The notes under the pieces: generated by a model
Told to the model about the DNA's origin: nothing
Databases searched by the model: none
The model's input: only the letters and a program-made list of their open reading frames with translations
Shown here: positions 16,783-26,468 of the stretch, piece by piece
How the letters are laid out: each line of letters begins with the position of its first letter
Position numbering within the stretch: the stretch's first letter is position 1
Assembly (NCBI RefSeq): GCF_014256275.1
Contig: NZ_JACCFE010000002.1
Location: forward strand, 4,196,001 to 4,260,000
Reading direction: 5' to 3'
Source: Rhodococcus sp. 4CII
Lineage (GTDB): Bacteria > Actinomycetota > Actinomycetes > Mycobacteriales > Mycobacteriaceae
DNA: 64,000 nt
Made by a program: the position numbers and the translations under genes

Positions 16783-17367
16783 ATGGAGCAGCCCACCCGA
16801 CCCGGTTTCGCCACCCGACGGCGCACCCAGCTCTTCGACGCCCTCGTCGACCTCTTCCTGGACGAGGGGTTCGCGCACCTGACCCTCGACGAGATTGCGA
16901 ACCGGCTGCGCTGCTCGAAGTCGACGCTGTACACGCTCGCCGGCAGCAAGGAACAGCTGGTCCGGGCCGCCACGGTGCACTTCTTCCGCCGCGCGACCGA
17001 CGACGTCGAGTCGCGCATCGAGCCGATCACCGGGGCCCGCGAGCGGATCACCGCCTACCTGTCGGCCGTCGGCAATGCCCTCGCGGCCGCATCCGACCAG
17101 TTCATGGCCGACCTCGACGCCTTCCCGCCGGCGCGGGAGGTGTACGAACGGAACACGCGGTTCGCGGCGGCGCGGGTGCAGGAGCTCATCACCGAGGGTG
17201 TCGCCGGCGGGGACTTCCGCGACGTGCATGCCGCGTTCGCCGCCGACCTCGCCGCCACCATGATGGTGCGCATCCAGCAACGCGGGGTCCGCGACAGCAC
17301 CGGACTCGACGACGCGCACGCGTACGCCGAACTCGCCGCCATTCTCACGGGCGGCATCAGCGCCTGA
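16783..17367 (+). CDS. TetR-family transcriptional regulator
   Basis: 194 residues with a TetR DNA-binding domain (RRTQLFDALVDLFLDEGFAHLTLD, then EIANRLRCSKSTLYTLAGSKEQLV) and a helical C-terminal ligand domain. Divergent from the acyl-CoA dehydrogenase/thiolase pair, which it probably controls through the AGTACT boxes. The likely effector is an acyl-CoA, as for other TetR repressors of fatty-acid genes. The following 193 bases (17368-17560) contain one further AGTACT but no gene. Confidence 0.88.
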   Translation: MEQPTRPGFATRRRTQLFDALVDLFLDEGFAHLTLDEIANRLRCSKSTLYTLAGSKEQLVRAATVHFFRRATDDVESRIEPITGARERITAYLSAVGNALAAASDQFMADLDAFPPAREVYERNTRFAAARVQELITEGVAGGDFRDVHAAFAADLAATMMVRIQQRGVRDSTGLDDAHAYAELAAILTGGISA

Positions 17368-17560
17368 GCCGCATCACCGGGTTCGGGTGGCGAAGAGCGT
17401 CGTCGAGCAGCAGTTCCAGCCAGCCGCGGTCGCCAGTACTCACTGGTGTCTCTGCCCATGCATTCCCGGATTCGGTCGGTGAAATCTACATTGGCCGAGA
17501 TTCAGATCACAGCTATGTTCGAGACATCACCTTCTCGCCTGCAAAGGACTGGTTTTCGCC

Positions 17561-18928
17561 ATGTTGATCGATGCACTGTTGGCATCCCTCCCGGCGGATC
17601 GCGTGGTCCAAGACCCCGACGTCGTCGCGAAATATCAGCACGACGAAGCCGAGTGGGCGCCGTACTCCGCCCCGCTCGCCGTCGTCAGGCCGCGTACCGC
17701 CGAAGAGGTCCAGGCCGTGGTGCGCGCGTGCCTCGACCACGACACCGCGATCGTGACCCGGGGTGCCGGAACGGGCCTGTCCGGCGGGGCGAACGCGACC
17801 GACGGCTGCATCGTCCTCGCGCTCGAGGGCATGAGCGCGATCAAGGAGATCGATCAGCTCGAGCGGTACGCCGTGGTCGAGCCGGGTGTGGTGAACGACG
17901 ATCTCCGCACCGCGTGCGCCGAGTACGGACTCTGGTATCCGCCGGACCCGGCCAGTTCGCCGTGGTCCACGATCGGCGGGAACGTCGCCACCAACGCGGG
18001 CGGTCTGTGCTGCGTCAAGTACGGCGTCACCCGCGACTACGTCCTCGGCATGCAGATCGTCACCGGCACCGGTGAACTCGTGCGCCTCGGACGCAGAACC
18101 GCCAAGGGAGTGGCCGGCTACGATCTGGCGGGCCTCCTCGTCGGTTCCGAGGGAACGCTCGGCGTCATCACCGAGATCACCGTCAAATTGCGCCCGCTCC
18201 AGGACCCCCAGCGCACGGTCGCCGGATACTTCGACTCCATCGTCGACGCAGGTCGGGCCGTCAGCGCGGTGGCTGCGGCGGGGCTCACGCCGTCGGCGCT
18301 CGAGTTGGTGGACAAGCAATGCCTGGTCGCCGTCGACGCCTGGAAGAAGATGGGGCTGTCGGTGGAGGCGAACGTCGTGCTCCTCGGTCGAGTCGACACG
18401 GCTGGGGTGGTCGGCGATCAGGAAGCGGAGAAGATGCTGTCGTGCTTCGCCGAAGCCGGGGCGACGTGGTCTGCCGTCTCCACCGACCAGGAGGAGGCGG
18501 ACGCACTGTTCGCGGCACGCCGTCTGGCCTACCCCGCGATGGAGCGGCTCGGTCCGGTACTCACCGAAGACGTGTGCGTCCCGAAACGGGCTGTCCCCGA
18601 GATGCTTGCACGCATCGAACGCATCGGCATCGCCCATGGAACCACCATCGCCAACATCGCCCACGCCGGTGACGGAAACCTACACCCGCTGCTCATCACC
18701 CCCCGCGACGACGAGGCAGCCCGCGCCCGGGCGCAGGTCGCCTTCGCGGAGATCATCGACGCCGCACTGGAACTGGGCGGCACCGTCACCGGCGAACACG
18801 GAGTCGGTCTCCTGAAGATGGACGGCCTGTCCCGGGAACTCGATCCGGTGGTGCTGGAGATGCATCGATCGGTGAAGAACGCCCTCGACCCGCACGGAAT
18901 TCTGAACCCCGGCAAGATCTTCTCGTAA
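17561..18928 (+). CDS. FAD-linked oxidase, GlcD-like 2-hydroxy-acid dehydrogenase
   Basis: 455 residues. The PCMH-type FAD domain comes first (VRPRTAEEVQAVVRAC, RGAGTGLSGGANAT, then STIGGNVATNAGGLCCVKYG). A C-terminal cap with HAGDGNLHPLL and GTVTGEHGVGLLK ends in DPHGILNPGKIF. This is the glycolate/D-lactate dehydrogenase family: oxidation of a 2-hydroxy acid to the 2-oxo acid, electrons passing to the respiratory chain. No GlcE/GlcF partners are present, so it works alone. The decayed MFS transporter directly downstream may once have imported its substrate. Confidence 0.88.
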   Translation: MLIDALLASLPADRVVQDPDVVAKYQHDEAEWAPYSAPLAVVRPRTAEEVQAVVRACLDHDTAIVTRGAGTGLSGGANATDGCIVLALEGMSAIKEIDQLERYAVVEPGVVNDDLRTACAEYGLWYPPDPASSPWSTIGGNVATNAGGLCCVKYGVTRDYVLGMQIVTGTGELVRLGRRTAKGVAGYDLAGLLVGSEGTLGVITEITVKLRPLQDPQRTVAGYFDSIVDAGRAVSAVAAAGLTPSALELVDKQCLVAVDAWKKMGLSVEANVVLLGRVDTAGVVGDQEAEKMLSCFAEAGATWSAVSTDQEEADALFAARRLAYPAMERLGPVLTEDVCVPKRAVPEMLARIERIGIAHGTTIANIAHAGDGNLHPLLITPRDDEAARARAQVAFAEIIDAALELGGTVTGEHGVGLLKMDGLSRELDPVVLEMHRSVKNALDPHGILNPGKIFS

Positions 18929-19025
18929 CCCATCCCAAGCCGTGAATGCCTGTCGCGCAGAGCTTTCCATCCTGCGCGACACGGCGGACCGACCCGTACC
19001 CCCTTACCGGAAAGTCGAGTCATCC

Positions 19026-19790
19026 ATGTCATTCGTACTGCAGGAATCCGAGATCGAGGCGACAGTGGTCCGGAAGGTCGCTCGACGGCTCATTCCGTTC
19101 CTCGGCCTCGCGTAATTCGTCCACTACCTTGATCGAACCAATATCGGACTGGCGAAGTTGACCATGAGCGAGGAACTCGGACTCACCGAGACCATGTTCG
19201 GTCTCGCCTCCGGCGTCTTCTTCATCGGGCACCTCCTGTTCGAGATGCCGAGCAAACTCGCGCTGCACAGGTTTGGGGGCACGCCGGTGGATCGCCCGGA
19301 TCATGCTCACGTGGGGAATCGTCGCGGCGGCTATGGCCTCCCTGCCCAGCATCGTCGCCGGTTTCAAGAAGACGTTCGACACCGACCTCACCCTGTTCAC
19401 CACGGGGTTGATCGTCGCGGTCCCGTTCGCGGTCGGGGCCGTCGCAATGGTGTTGTGGAGCAGGCACTCCGACCGCACCGGTGAGCGGATCTGGCACGTC
19501 GCCGTCCCCACCTTGATCGGAGCCATATCGCGATCACGATCAATGCGGTCGGGGTGTTCTGCGCGCTGTCGGTGTTCTTGTACCTGCCCAGCACTTTCTG
19601 ACCGGTGCGGGCGCCGCGGCGGGCATCGCCGTCGTCAACTCGGTGGGCAACCTGAGCGGTTTCGGGGCCCGTATGTCACCGGATGGCTGTTCGACGCCAA
19701 CTCGCGCGCCGGGCCGTGGGTCGTGGGGGCGGCCATGCTCGTCGCCGTGATGCCGGTGCTCGTGCTCAGAACGCGGGTGGGGTCCACCCG
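19026..19790 (+). pseudogene. Decayed MFS anion:cation symporter
   Basis: The reading frame begins well (ATG 19026, VVRKVARRLIPFLGL) but codon 30 is TAA (19113-19115), followed by the family-typical HYLDRTNIGLAKL, the first-helix signature of ACS-family MFS carriers. The frame breaks near 19280 (RFGG to ARRWIARIMLTWG), then near 19530, and again in the C-terminal half, which is also shortened. At least four lesions over about 765 bases against a normal length of about 1300 bases make it non-functional. It sits 97 bases after the GlcD-like gene. Confidence 0.85.
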
Positions 19791-19793
19791 TCC

Positions 19794-20267
19794 TCATTTC
19801 TCCTCGGCGATCCGCTCGAGCAGTGGGCGGGTTCGGTAGGGAATGGCGTCCCGCATCGCGACGGCCACCGTGGTGCGCTCGATCCCGGGCACAGCGAGGA
19901 TGAGACCGGCGACCCGGTACAGATCGTCGGCATCGACGGCGACCACACCGATGTGCAGGTCTGCCACCCCAGAGATGCCGACCACCTCGACGACCTCGGC
20001 GATGTCTCGCAGGTGCTCGATGACGTCCTCGAGGCGATGCTGGTCGACCACAGCGGTGACGAACGCCTGCAGGGGGTATCCCAGATCGCGGGGTGACACG
20101 CAGCGGTCGACGGGTGCGAGCACGCGCTGTTCCTCCCAGCGAGACATCCGTGCCTGCACGGTATTCCGGGCCATGCCGAGCAGGGACGCCAACTGCACCC
20201 CGGTGGCCCGCGGAGCGTCGCACAGGGCGATCAGCAGGCGGGCATCGGTCCGGTCGAGTCTTGTCAT
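19794..20267 (-). CDS. AsnC/Lrp-family transcriptional regulator
   Basis: 157 residues. The winged helix-turn-helix (LDRTDARLLIALCDAPRATG, LASLLGMARNTVQARMSRWE) is followed by the RAM ligand-binding domain (YPLQAFVTAVVDQHRLEDV). These proteins form octamers that bind amino acids or other small effectors. It converges on the MFS pseudogene and is next to the amidohydrolase remnant, so its present target is unclear; both neighbours it might have controlled are dead. Confidence 0.87.
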   Translation of the reverse strand: MTRLDRTDARLLIALCDAPRATGVQLASLLGMARNTVQARMSRWEEQRVLAPVDRCVSPRDLGYPLQAFVTAVVDQHRLEDVIEHLRDIAEVVEVVGISGVADLHIGVVAVDADDLYRVAGLILAVPGIERTTVAVAMRDAIPYRTRPLLERIAEEK

Positions 20268-20287
20268 GTAGGGCAGTATGCCCGACC

Positions 20288-20973
20288 TTACGGCTGAGAG
20301 CTGAGCATTCTGCTCAGCGGGCGGGACGGAAACGGTGCTTCGGCGTCGAGGTGGTTGATATCCGCCCGCGCAGTGTCACGCAGGGTGTCGTTGCCGTCGA
20401 GGAGGGCATTGAAGTAGGCGCCCGCGGCGACGGGGGCGAACGGCCAGTCGCTGCGGTACGGAACGTGGCCGGGATTGGCGAATGCGAGCAGGCTCGGAAG
20501 GGCCGCGGGACTACCGGACAGCGCGGTTTCGTAACAGAAATCCGCGAAGTCGGCCAGCGCGTCGAAGGGGTCCCGTGCGCCGGTGGCGACGACCAGATTG
20601 AACGCAAGGCCCTGTCGATCTCCGACCCCCGGTGTCGAATTCCGCGCCGGGCACGGAGGCGAACGGCATGGCGCGGTACTGCAACACCTACGCCGTTGAA
20701 TTGTTCACCTCTCACCCCATGCGTTTCGGCGGCTCGCCGTTCTGCCCATGCACGACGTCGCCGCTGCCGTCCGTGAGGTCGAGTACGCGCTCGACACCCT
20801 GCACCTCGACGGAGTGGTACTGCTGTCGGCCTACGACGGTGTGTATCTCGGCGACCCACGGTTCGAGCCACTGATGCGCGCTCTCGGAGACTTTCGACAC
20901 CGCCGACCGGATGCAGATCGAACGCACCAACGCTCTGCGCGAACTCCCGCAACTCGCGTCGGCCCTGCAGTAG
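20288..20973. pseudogene. Rearranged amidohydrolase pseudogene with an inverted middle segment
   Basis: Pieces of an ACMSD-like amidohydrolase (PF04909 type) lie on both strands. On the plus strand, ARYCNTYAVELFTSHPMRFG (about 20669) and EVEYALDTLHLDGVVLLSAY (about 20778) are the N-terminal half, and IERTNALRELPQLASAL with a TAG at 20971 is the C-terminal end. The missing middle, including DFADFCYETALSGSPAALPS and the metal-site GSDWPF counterpart YRSDWPFAP, is on the minus strand at about 20288-20620. So an internal block has been inverted as well as shortened. Frameshifts occur near 20735 and 20895. Confidence 0.75.
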
Positions 20974-21020
20974 GAGGCGGGGCTACCGCGATCGTGCCGC
21001 CGAGTAGGCCATGCGGATCG

Positions 21021-21047
21021 CACTGACCAAGTCAATAGATCTACTAT
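21021..21047. promoter_or_regulatory. Operator-like site before the TetR gene
   Basis: The stretch contains GACCAAGTCAATAGATC and overlaps ATAG-ATCTA-CTAT. In reverse complement it reads CTATTGACTTGGTCAG, which matches CTATTGACCTAATCAA before the flavin monooxygenase gene and the GACTTGGGCAAATGATC core before the acyl-CoA synthetase gene. This suggests autoregulation by the TetR protein. Confidence 0.5.
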
Positions 21048-21095
21048 CCGGTAGCCTTGGTGGTTACGGATGTATCGGAGAAGCGAGGAGCGAAG

Positions 21096-21704
21096 ATGGC
21101 ACGTCTGCCGGCCGGGCAACGCCGAGAGGACTACATCACCGCGGCGGTGCAGATTATTGCCGAACGCGGTGTGCATGGCGCGACCACTCGACGCATCGCG
21201 GAACGTGCGCAGGCACCGCTTGCGAGCTTGCACTACTGCTTCCATACGAAAGAGGAGCTGTTCCTCGCCATCTACGACGATATGGCTGCGTCGCAGATGA
21301 GGGATGGTTTTCACGTACGTGAAGGCTCAGGACTCGGCCGGGCGGCGGCTGGACTTCTGCGTCAGATCGCAGCATGGTTCGCGACGGAGGACGTATACGC
21401 GCAGGCTCAATTGGAATTGTTCTTCTGGGTCTTGAGGCAAGACAGCGACCTGGGGAAGCAGGTGTATCAAGTCCATCTCGACAGGCTTGAAGGCTTGCTG
21501 CGTCAGGGGTTGAGGCCCGACGACGACGTCAAGTTGGTCGAGGTTCTGGCTCGAGCGCTCGCTTCGGTCGCAGATGGTCTGGTTCCACAATGGCTGACCT
21601 TCAAGGATCCGGTCATGCGTGACACGACTGTCGATGTCATCGCCGAATCCCTGGAACGCCTCGCCGACGCGCACCGAATCCCGCAGACGACGGCAGCCGG
21701 CTGA
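21096..21704 (+). CDS. TetR-family regulator of the amine cluster (probable)
   Basis: 202 residues from the ATG at 21096, chosen for GAGGAG 5 bases upstream; the open frame extends 13 codons further to a TTG with no site. The N-terminal domain (REDYITAAVQIIAERGVHGA, TTRRIAERAQAPLASLHYCF, HTKEELFLAIYDDM) is a clear TetR helix-turn-helix. The C-terminal domain (AQAQLELFFWVLRQDS, DGLVPQWLTFKDP) resembles TetR proteins that sense small ligands. It is the first gene of the amine cluster, and its upstream motif is shared with several cluster promoters, so it is the best candidate for the pathway regulator. Confidence 0.88.
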   Translation: MARLPAGQRREDYITAAVQIIAERGVHGATTRRIAERAQAPLASLHYCFHTKEELFLAIYDDMAASQMRDGFHVREGSGLGRAAAGLLRQIAAWFATEDVYAQAQLELFFWVLRQDSDLGKQVYQVHLDRLEGLLRQGLRPDDDVKLVEVLARALASVADGLVPQWLTFKDPVMRDTTVDVIAESLERLADAHRIPQTTAAG

Positions 21705-21778
21705 AAACCCAGCAAGATTCCGGCTACCGTCCGACTGTGAACCCCGGATTGTGAGGGCTGGCTCAGGTGGCCAGCGGG

Positions 21779-23230
21779 TCAGAGTGCAATTTCCTCCTCG
21801 CCTCGGATGGGGGCGGGTGCGGAGGTGGAGGGGCGCCGGCGTCGGCCGGAAATCACGAAGACCGCGAGCACGAGTGCGATCACGACGATGATCACCCATG
21901 ACATGGCATCGCTCGGTGGTGCCGGAGGATTGATCACCCCGTTGAGGTAGACCCAGGCCATCGTGATGCCGCCGAGTGCAGAGCACACGAGGATGAGGGG
22001 ATGTTTCGTCCTGGTGCGCAGCATCAGAATTATGGCGCCGACGGTGATGAGGATGTACGGGGCGACCCATGCGTACACGATCAGTGGCGCGCCGGCGTAG
22101 TACGCCTCTGTCACGGTTCCGGTGACGGCCATGACGGCGGCGATGTCGGCGAACCCGAGTACCGACAGAACGATGATCGCCACATGCGGAGTCTGGAACT
22201 TGGTGTTCACCGCGGTGATTCGTTCAGGCAGCAGCTTGTCGATTCCCAGCGTCATGACGAAGCGGGCACCGTAGTTGACGAACCCGATGAGCGCCGCGAA
22301 GCACGCCACGGCGAGCACCAGGTCTGTTGCCGTGGCGACCGCGGATCCGAGCCCGGCATTGAGCGCCAAAGCTGCCGGCGCCGACATTCCGGCTTCGAGA
22401 TCGGACGAAGCGGCGATGAGCCCGGGCACTTGCAAGATGGTGCAGAGCAAGTACAGGACACCCAGCACCACGGGCACGGACATCACCGCAAGTGGAATAT
22501 TGCGTCGAGCATCCCGGGTTTCGGCGGCCAATGCCGTGCAACTTTCGAATCCGACAAGGAACGTGGTGCCGGCGGCCACACCCTGCAGGATCCCACTGAC
22601 GCTGATGCCGTCGAAGTCGAACTGGTGGGACAGGTCGAGTCCCGTATGCACTGCGCTCGCGATGGTGATGATGAGGACGAGTGGAATCGACAGCGCAGCG
22701 AGGCCGACCGCAACCCGCACTGACGTGTCCAGACCGCGAATAGCGACGATAGCCGCGATAACGATCGCGCCGAGAATGATCGCCGATTGCGGGCCGAAAT
22801 CGAGAGCGTTCTCGAATCCCCGCGAGATGAGGAAGCTACCGGTAAAGATGCCGACGATTCCGCCGATCCCACCCACCTGTAGGACGAACCCAACGAAGAG
22901 TGCTGCTGCGGTGAGATATCGGGCCCACGGTCCGAAGACCTCGGCAACATAGCTGTACAGCGAGCCGGTGCTGACAAATCGGCGAGCAAAGGTGATCACG
23001 GACAGCCCGACGAAGATCACCGCAAGCGCACCCAGTAGGGCGGACGGCCACGCCGCCGTGCCGGCGGTCTCGAACATCAGAAGCGGTACGAGTGCCATGC
23101 CGACCGCTGGAACGAACGAGGCAAGGGACAACGAAACCAGTGGTATCCGCCCGAGATGACCGGTGTCGAGATCTCCGACTCCCGACTGATGGGGGTGCTC
23201 GTTGCCATGGGGCGATGCAGTATCGACCAT
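21779..23230 (-). CDS. APC-superfamily amino acid/amine permease
   Basis: 483 residues from the ATG at 23230 (AGGAG 7 bases upstream); the open frame extends upstream but loses coding character. About 12 hydrophobic helices are visible, beginning at LVSLSLASFVPAVGMALVPL. The mid-protein motif FLVGFESCTALAAETRDARR is the conserved loop of APC transporters, and the C-terminus is charged and cytoplasmic. It would import an amino acid or amine by proton symport. Its position between the TetR gene and the ligase/dioxygenase genes makes it the likely uptake system for the substrate of the cluster. Confidence 0.87.
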   Translation of the reverse strand: MVDTASPHGNEHPHQSGVGDLDTGHLGRIPLVSLSLASFVPAVGMALVPLLMFETAGTAAWPSALLGALAVIFVGLSVITFARRFVSTGSLYSYVAEVFGPWARYLTAAALFVGFVLQVGGIGGIVGIFTGSFLISRGFENALDFGPQSAIILGAIVIAAIVAIRGLDTSVRVAVGLAALSIPLVLIITIASAVHTGLDLSHQFDFDGISVSGILQGVAAGTTFLVGFESCTALAAETRDARRNIPLAVMSVPVVLGVLYLLCTILQVPGLIAASSDLEAGMSAPAALALNAGLGSAVATATDLVLAVACFAALIGFVNYGARFVMTLGIDKLLPERITAVNTKFQTPHVAIIVLSVLGFADIAAVMAVTGTVTEAYYAGAPLIVYAWVAPYILITVGAIILMLRTRTKHPLILVCSALGGITMAWVYLNGVINPPAPPSDAMSWVIIVVIALVLAVFVISGRRRRPSTSAPAPIRGEEEIAL

Positions 23231-23775
23231 GCGACTACTCCTAGAAGGTTTCGCGACAGACGTCGCGTCGATGGGGGCGGCCCCGCGGGCGGCCCTCCGG
23301 GTCGGTGCAGCGAATCCTCGACGACCGGTGCCAAACTGTTCAAACGATTCGGTCGGAAGACATCCAGATGATTGCAGCATGTCCGGCTGTGGTCAATGCC
23401 ACAGTCGATATTACTCGCCGCACGGGCTGGTCGGGTGCGATGAGGGCAGAGGGGCCGAGCATTTGCGACCTTCGTGAGCTGTGCGATCTGCCTGCTGGGG
23501 AGGCGGTGAAGCCGGCTTCCGGGGTGACGGCAACGCGGCGATGGGGGAGCGCGTGTCGGCGGAAACGACAATGTCGGCTGACCGTTGACAAAATCGCTGT
23601 GAGCCGTTTAACGTCTGATCATAAGACTTGGGCAAATGATCAGACGTTGTCGAGAGGTGAAACCCCGAAACGTGATGAACGGCGCGCAGACGCACACACG
23701 TCGACAGGGCGCCCGGTTGATCCAGCCCGCGACTGCGTCGTAGCACCCGCGATGCACGAATTCTGAAGGACGATC
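23231..23775. promoter_or_regulatory. 545-base divergent promoter region with a perfect 13-bp inverted repeat
   Basis: No gene is supported here. The key element is an inverted repeat with arms 23610-23622 (AACGTCTGATCAT) and 23636-23648, perfectly complementary with a 13-base centre. Its inner part CTGATCATAAGACTTGGGCA recurs with two differences at 30385. It lies 128 bases before the acyl-CoA synthetase start and probably governs that operon; the permease promoter must lie in the left part of the gap. Confidence 0.7.
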
Positions 23776-25419
23776 ATGCGCAGCACAATGAATGACGGAC
23801 CGCTATCGCTCGCACGCTTGCTGCGCTATGCCACCACCGCGCACAGCGCAGCAGTAGTGTCGACCTGGACCGGCGGCGGCTGTCGGCGCCGAACCCTCGG
23901 CGAGCTGGCTCCCCGAATGGCGCAGTTGGCGAACGCGTTACAGGGCCTCGGCGTGGGACGGTCGGATCGAGTGGCCACTTTCATGTGGAACAACAGCGAG
24001 CACCTCGAAGTGTATGCTGCGGTGCCTGCGATGGGTGCGGTGGTGCATCCGCTGAACATCCGGCTCTCGCCCAGTCAAGTGGGCTTCGTGGCAAACCATG
24101 CCGAAGATCGGGTTGTGATCGTCGATGCTTCGCTGTTGACCGCGTTCGGACAGGCGTTGCCGATGATGACGACGGTGCGGCACGTCGTCGTGGTGGGCGC
24201 GCCCGCCGAGAGTTTCCAGGCGCCCGCGCACGTCGCGGTGCATGATTACGAGGAGCTGCTCGCAGACCGATCGGAGACCTACTGCTGGCCGGATATCGAC
24301 GAACGATCGGCTGCCGCCATGTGTTACACCTCCGGGACCACCGGAGATCCGAAGGGTGTTGTCTACTCGCATCGTTCGCTCTACCTGCACGCGCTGCACG
24401 TCACCACGTCCATGGGCATGGGATTGAGCGCCCGGGACACCTGCCTGGTCATCGTGCCCATGTTCCACGTCAACGCCTGGAGCTTGCCGTATGCGTCGAT
24501 GCTCTCCGGCGCGTCGCTACTCATGCCCGATCGCTTCCTGCAACCGGAGCCGCTGCTGGCGATGCTGGCGGCCGAACGCCCGACCATCGCCGCGGCCGTG
24601 CCGGCGATCTATACCGCCATACTGCAGACCCTCGCGCGTACGCCGCAGGACCTCACACACCTGCAGCGGGTCTTCGTCGGTGGATCGGCGGCACCGTTGT
24701 CGTTGCTGCAAACCTACGAGGACGAGCTCGGTGTCACGATGATCCAGGGGTGGGGCATGACCGAGACATCGGCGGTCTCTGCCACCGCGGCACTGCCCGC
24801 GGGTCACTCCGGTGACGATCCGTGGGCGTATCGCGCGACGCAGGGCCAGTTCGCGTCGCTGGTCGACTACCGGCTGAAGAACGATGCCGGTGACGTTGTC
24901 GCCAACGACGGTGTTTCACTGGGTGAGCTTCAGGTGCGGGGTCCGTGGGTCACGGCGGCGTACTACGCGCGCGATGACGTCGAGCGGGAGCGGTACGCCG
25001 GGAGTTTCGACGGTGATTGGCTGCGGACCGGCGACGTCGGCCGGGTGTCGCCGGACGGGTATCTGACTCTGGTGGATCGCGCCAAAGACGTCATCAAGTC
25101 CGGCGGGGAATGGATCTCGTCGGTCGAGCTGGAAAACGACCTGATGGCACATCCGGATGTCGCAGAGGCGGCCGTGTTCGGTATCCCCGATCAGAAGTGG
25201 GACGAAAGGCCATGTGCGGTGGTCGTCCTCGAGGAGGGTGTGGAACGCGATCCGAAGGTGCTCCGCGACCATCTGAGTGGGAATCTACCCAAATGGCAGT
25301 TGCCCGACAGCTGGGTCTACATCGACGAAGTGCCGAAGACCAGTGTGGGCAAGTTCGACAAGAAGCGGCTTCGGCAGCAGTTCGTCGACGGCCACCTCGA
25401 GGTCCTCAGTTCCGAGTAG
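23776..25419 (+). CDS. AMP-forming acyl-CoA synthetase (fatty-acid/carnitine-CoA ligase type)
   Basis: 547 residues with an AAGGA site 5-6 bases before the ATG. Motifs are CYTSGTTGDPKGVVYSHRS (phosphate loop), GWGMTETS (A5), YLTLVDRAKDVIKSGGEWIS (A8 hinge and substrate region) and the C-terminal lysine in KTSVGKFDKKRLR. The enzyme activates a carboxylic acid to its CoA thioester via acyl-AMP. It is 70 bases upstream of a phytanoyl-CoA dioxygenase-like gene, which suggests the CoA ester might be hydroxylated next, as in phytanate alpha-oxidation. Acid identity unknown. Confidence 0.9.
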   Translation: MRSTMNDGPLSLARLLRYATTAHSAAVVSTWTGGGCRRRTLGELAPRMAQLANALQGLGVGRSDRVATFMWNNSEHLEVYAAVPAMGAVVHPLNIRLSPSQVGFVANHAEDRVVIVDASLLTAFGQALPMMTTVRHVVVVGAPAESFQAPAHVAVHDYEELLADRSETYCWPDIDERSAAAMCYTSGTTGDPKGVVYSHRSLYLHALHVTTSMGMGLSARDTCLVIVPMFHVNAWSLPYASMLSGASLLMPDRFLQPEPLLAMLAAERPTIAAAVPAIYTAILQTLARTPQDLTHLQRVFVGGSAAPLSLLQTYEDELGVTMIQGWGMTETSAVSATAALPAGHSGDDPWAYRATQGQFASLVDYRLKNDAGDVVANDGVSLGELQVRGPWVTAAYYARDDVERERYAGSFDGDWLRTGDVGRVSPDGYLTLVDRAKDVIKSGGEWISSVELENDLMAHPDVAEAAVFGIPDQKWDERPCAVVVLEEGVERDPKVLRDHLSGNLPKWQLPDSWVYIDEVPKTSVGKFDKKRLRQQFVDGHLEVLSSE

Positions 25420-25489
25420 TCGAGTGGCTGAAATTTGTATCGAGCCCATGAAAGAACAATTCCGTCCGCACATCTTTGAAGGAGCCATC

Positions 25490-26353
25490 GTGGCAGGTTT
25501 GACCACCCTGGAGGCAAGCGCCCCCCTGGACGACGTGATCGCGCACATCGAGCGTGACGGCGGCGTTATCATCCGCGACTATTTCGACGGCGAAACACTG
25601 AAGGAAGCCCGAGCGGAGACCGATGCCGCGCTGGAGACAGCGGCCTGGGGCCAGGACGACTTCTCCGGACAACGGACCAAGCGTCTGTATGGCGTTTTCA
25701 AGCACGCCACGTATGCCGCTACGGCCGCACGTCACCCGATCTACAACGGCGTAGCGGCGCACTACCTGGAGCGCACCCGGCCGATCCTGCTGGGTGAAGA
25801 TCAGGTCGAGATGGTGCCGAACTACCAGATCGGGGTCACCTCGATCATTGATATCCACCCCGGCGAGGGCGCGCAGCCGCTGCATCGGGATGACAGTGTG
25901 TGGCAATGGCGCCACCACGACGGGTACAACCAGGCCCGCGTCCAGTTGATGGTCGCCATCACCGATTTCACCGCAGAAAACGGAGGAACGATGGTGGTTC
26001 CGGGCAGTCACAGGTGGGACGACACCCGGGCGCCGAAGATCGGCGAGGCCCTGCCGACGGAGATGGCCGCGGGATCGGCGTTGATCTGGGTGGGCGGTAC
26101 CTATCATGGCGGCGGCACCAACAACTCCGACAGCAACCGGATCGGATTCACCATGGGCTTGGATCTCGGATTTCTGCGTCAGGAAGAGAACGCCTTCCTT
26201 ACCTACCCGCCGGAGATTGCCAGGACGTTCGACGAGGACATTCAGAAGCTGCTGGGCTACTCGACCTGCCCACCCAGTACCGGATTCGTGGGCCACGAGG
26301 GCATGATGGCCGACCCGATCTTCTTGCTGAAGGAAGGCGCCGATGCCAAGTAG
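25490..26353 (+). CDS. PhyH-family Fe(II)/2-oxoglutarate dioxygenase 1
   Basis: 287 residues from a GTG at 25490, chosen because GAAGGAG lies 5 bases upstream and because it gives exactly the length of the second PhyH gene at 36015; an ATG at 25448 has no site. The iron facial triad is His132-x-Asp134 (PLHRDD) and His206 (GTYHGGGTNN), with ITDFTAENGGTMVVPGSHRW between them. These enzymes hydroxylate an unactivated C-H using O2 and 2-oxoglutarate. The substrate could be an acyl-CoA (ligase upstream) or a gamma-glutamyl amide (operon at 31 kb). Confidence 0.87.
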   Translation: MAGLTTLEASAPLDDVIAHIERDGGVIIRDYFDGETLKEARAETDAALETAAWGQDDFSGQRTKRLYGVFKHATYAATAARHPIYNGVAAHYLERTRPILLGEDQVEMVPNYQIGVTSIIDIHPGEGAQPLHRDDSVWQWRHHDGYNQARVQLMVAITDFTAENGGTMVVPGSHRWDDTRAPKIGEALPTEMAAGSALIWVGGTYHGGGTNNSDSNRIGFTMGLDLGFLRQEENAFLTYPPEIARTFDEDIQKLLGYSTCPPSTGFVGHEGMMADPIFLLKEGADAK

Positions 26354-26468
26354 GCGGGGTCATCGTTTCGTGTTGGAGACCTACCAGGCCGCTACGGCGA
26401 AGACATGCCGGGTCCGGCGACCCGGCGCGTGAGATCGACTTGGGTTACACAGATTCGGGAGAGAGAGA

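Noticed and set aside
14670..17567. Plus-strand open frame of about 960 codons
   Set aside because: Antisense to the thiolase and acyl-CoA dehydrogenase genes, whose motifs are intact; it also runs through the TetR gene in a wrong frame.
21057..21095. Upstream TTG start for the TetR gene
   Set aside because: The ATG at 21096 has an excellent GAGGAG site, and the extra 13 residues overlap the probable promoter.
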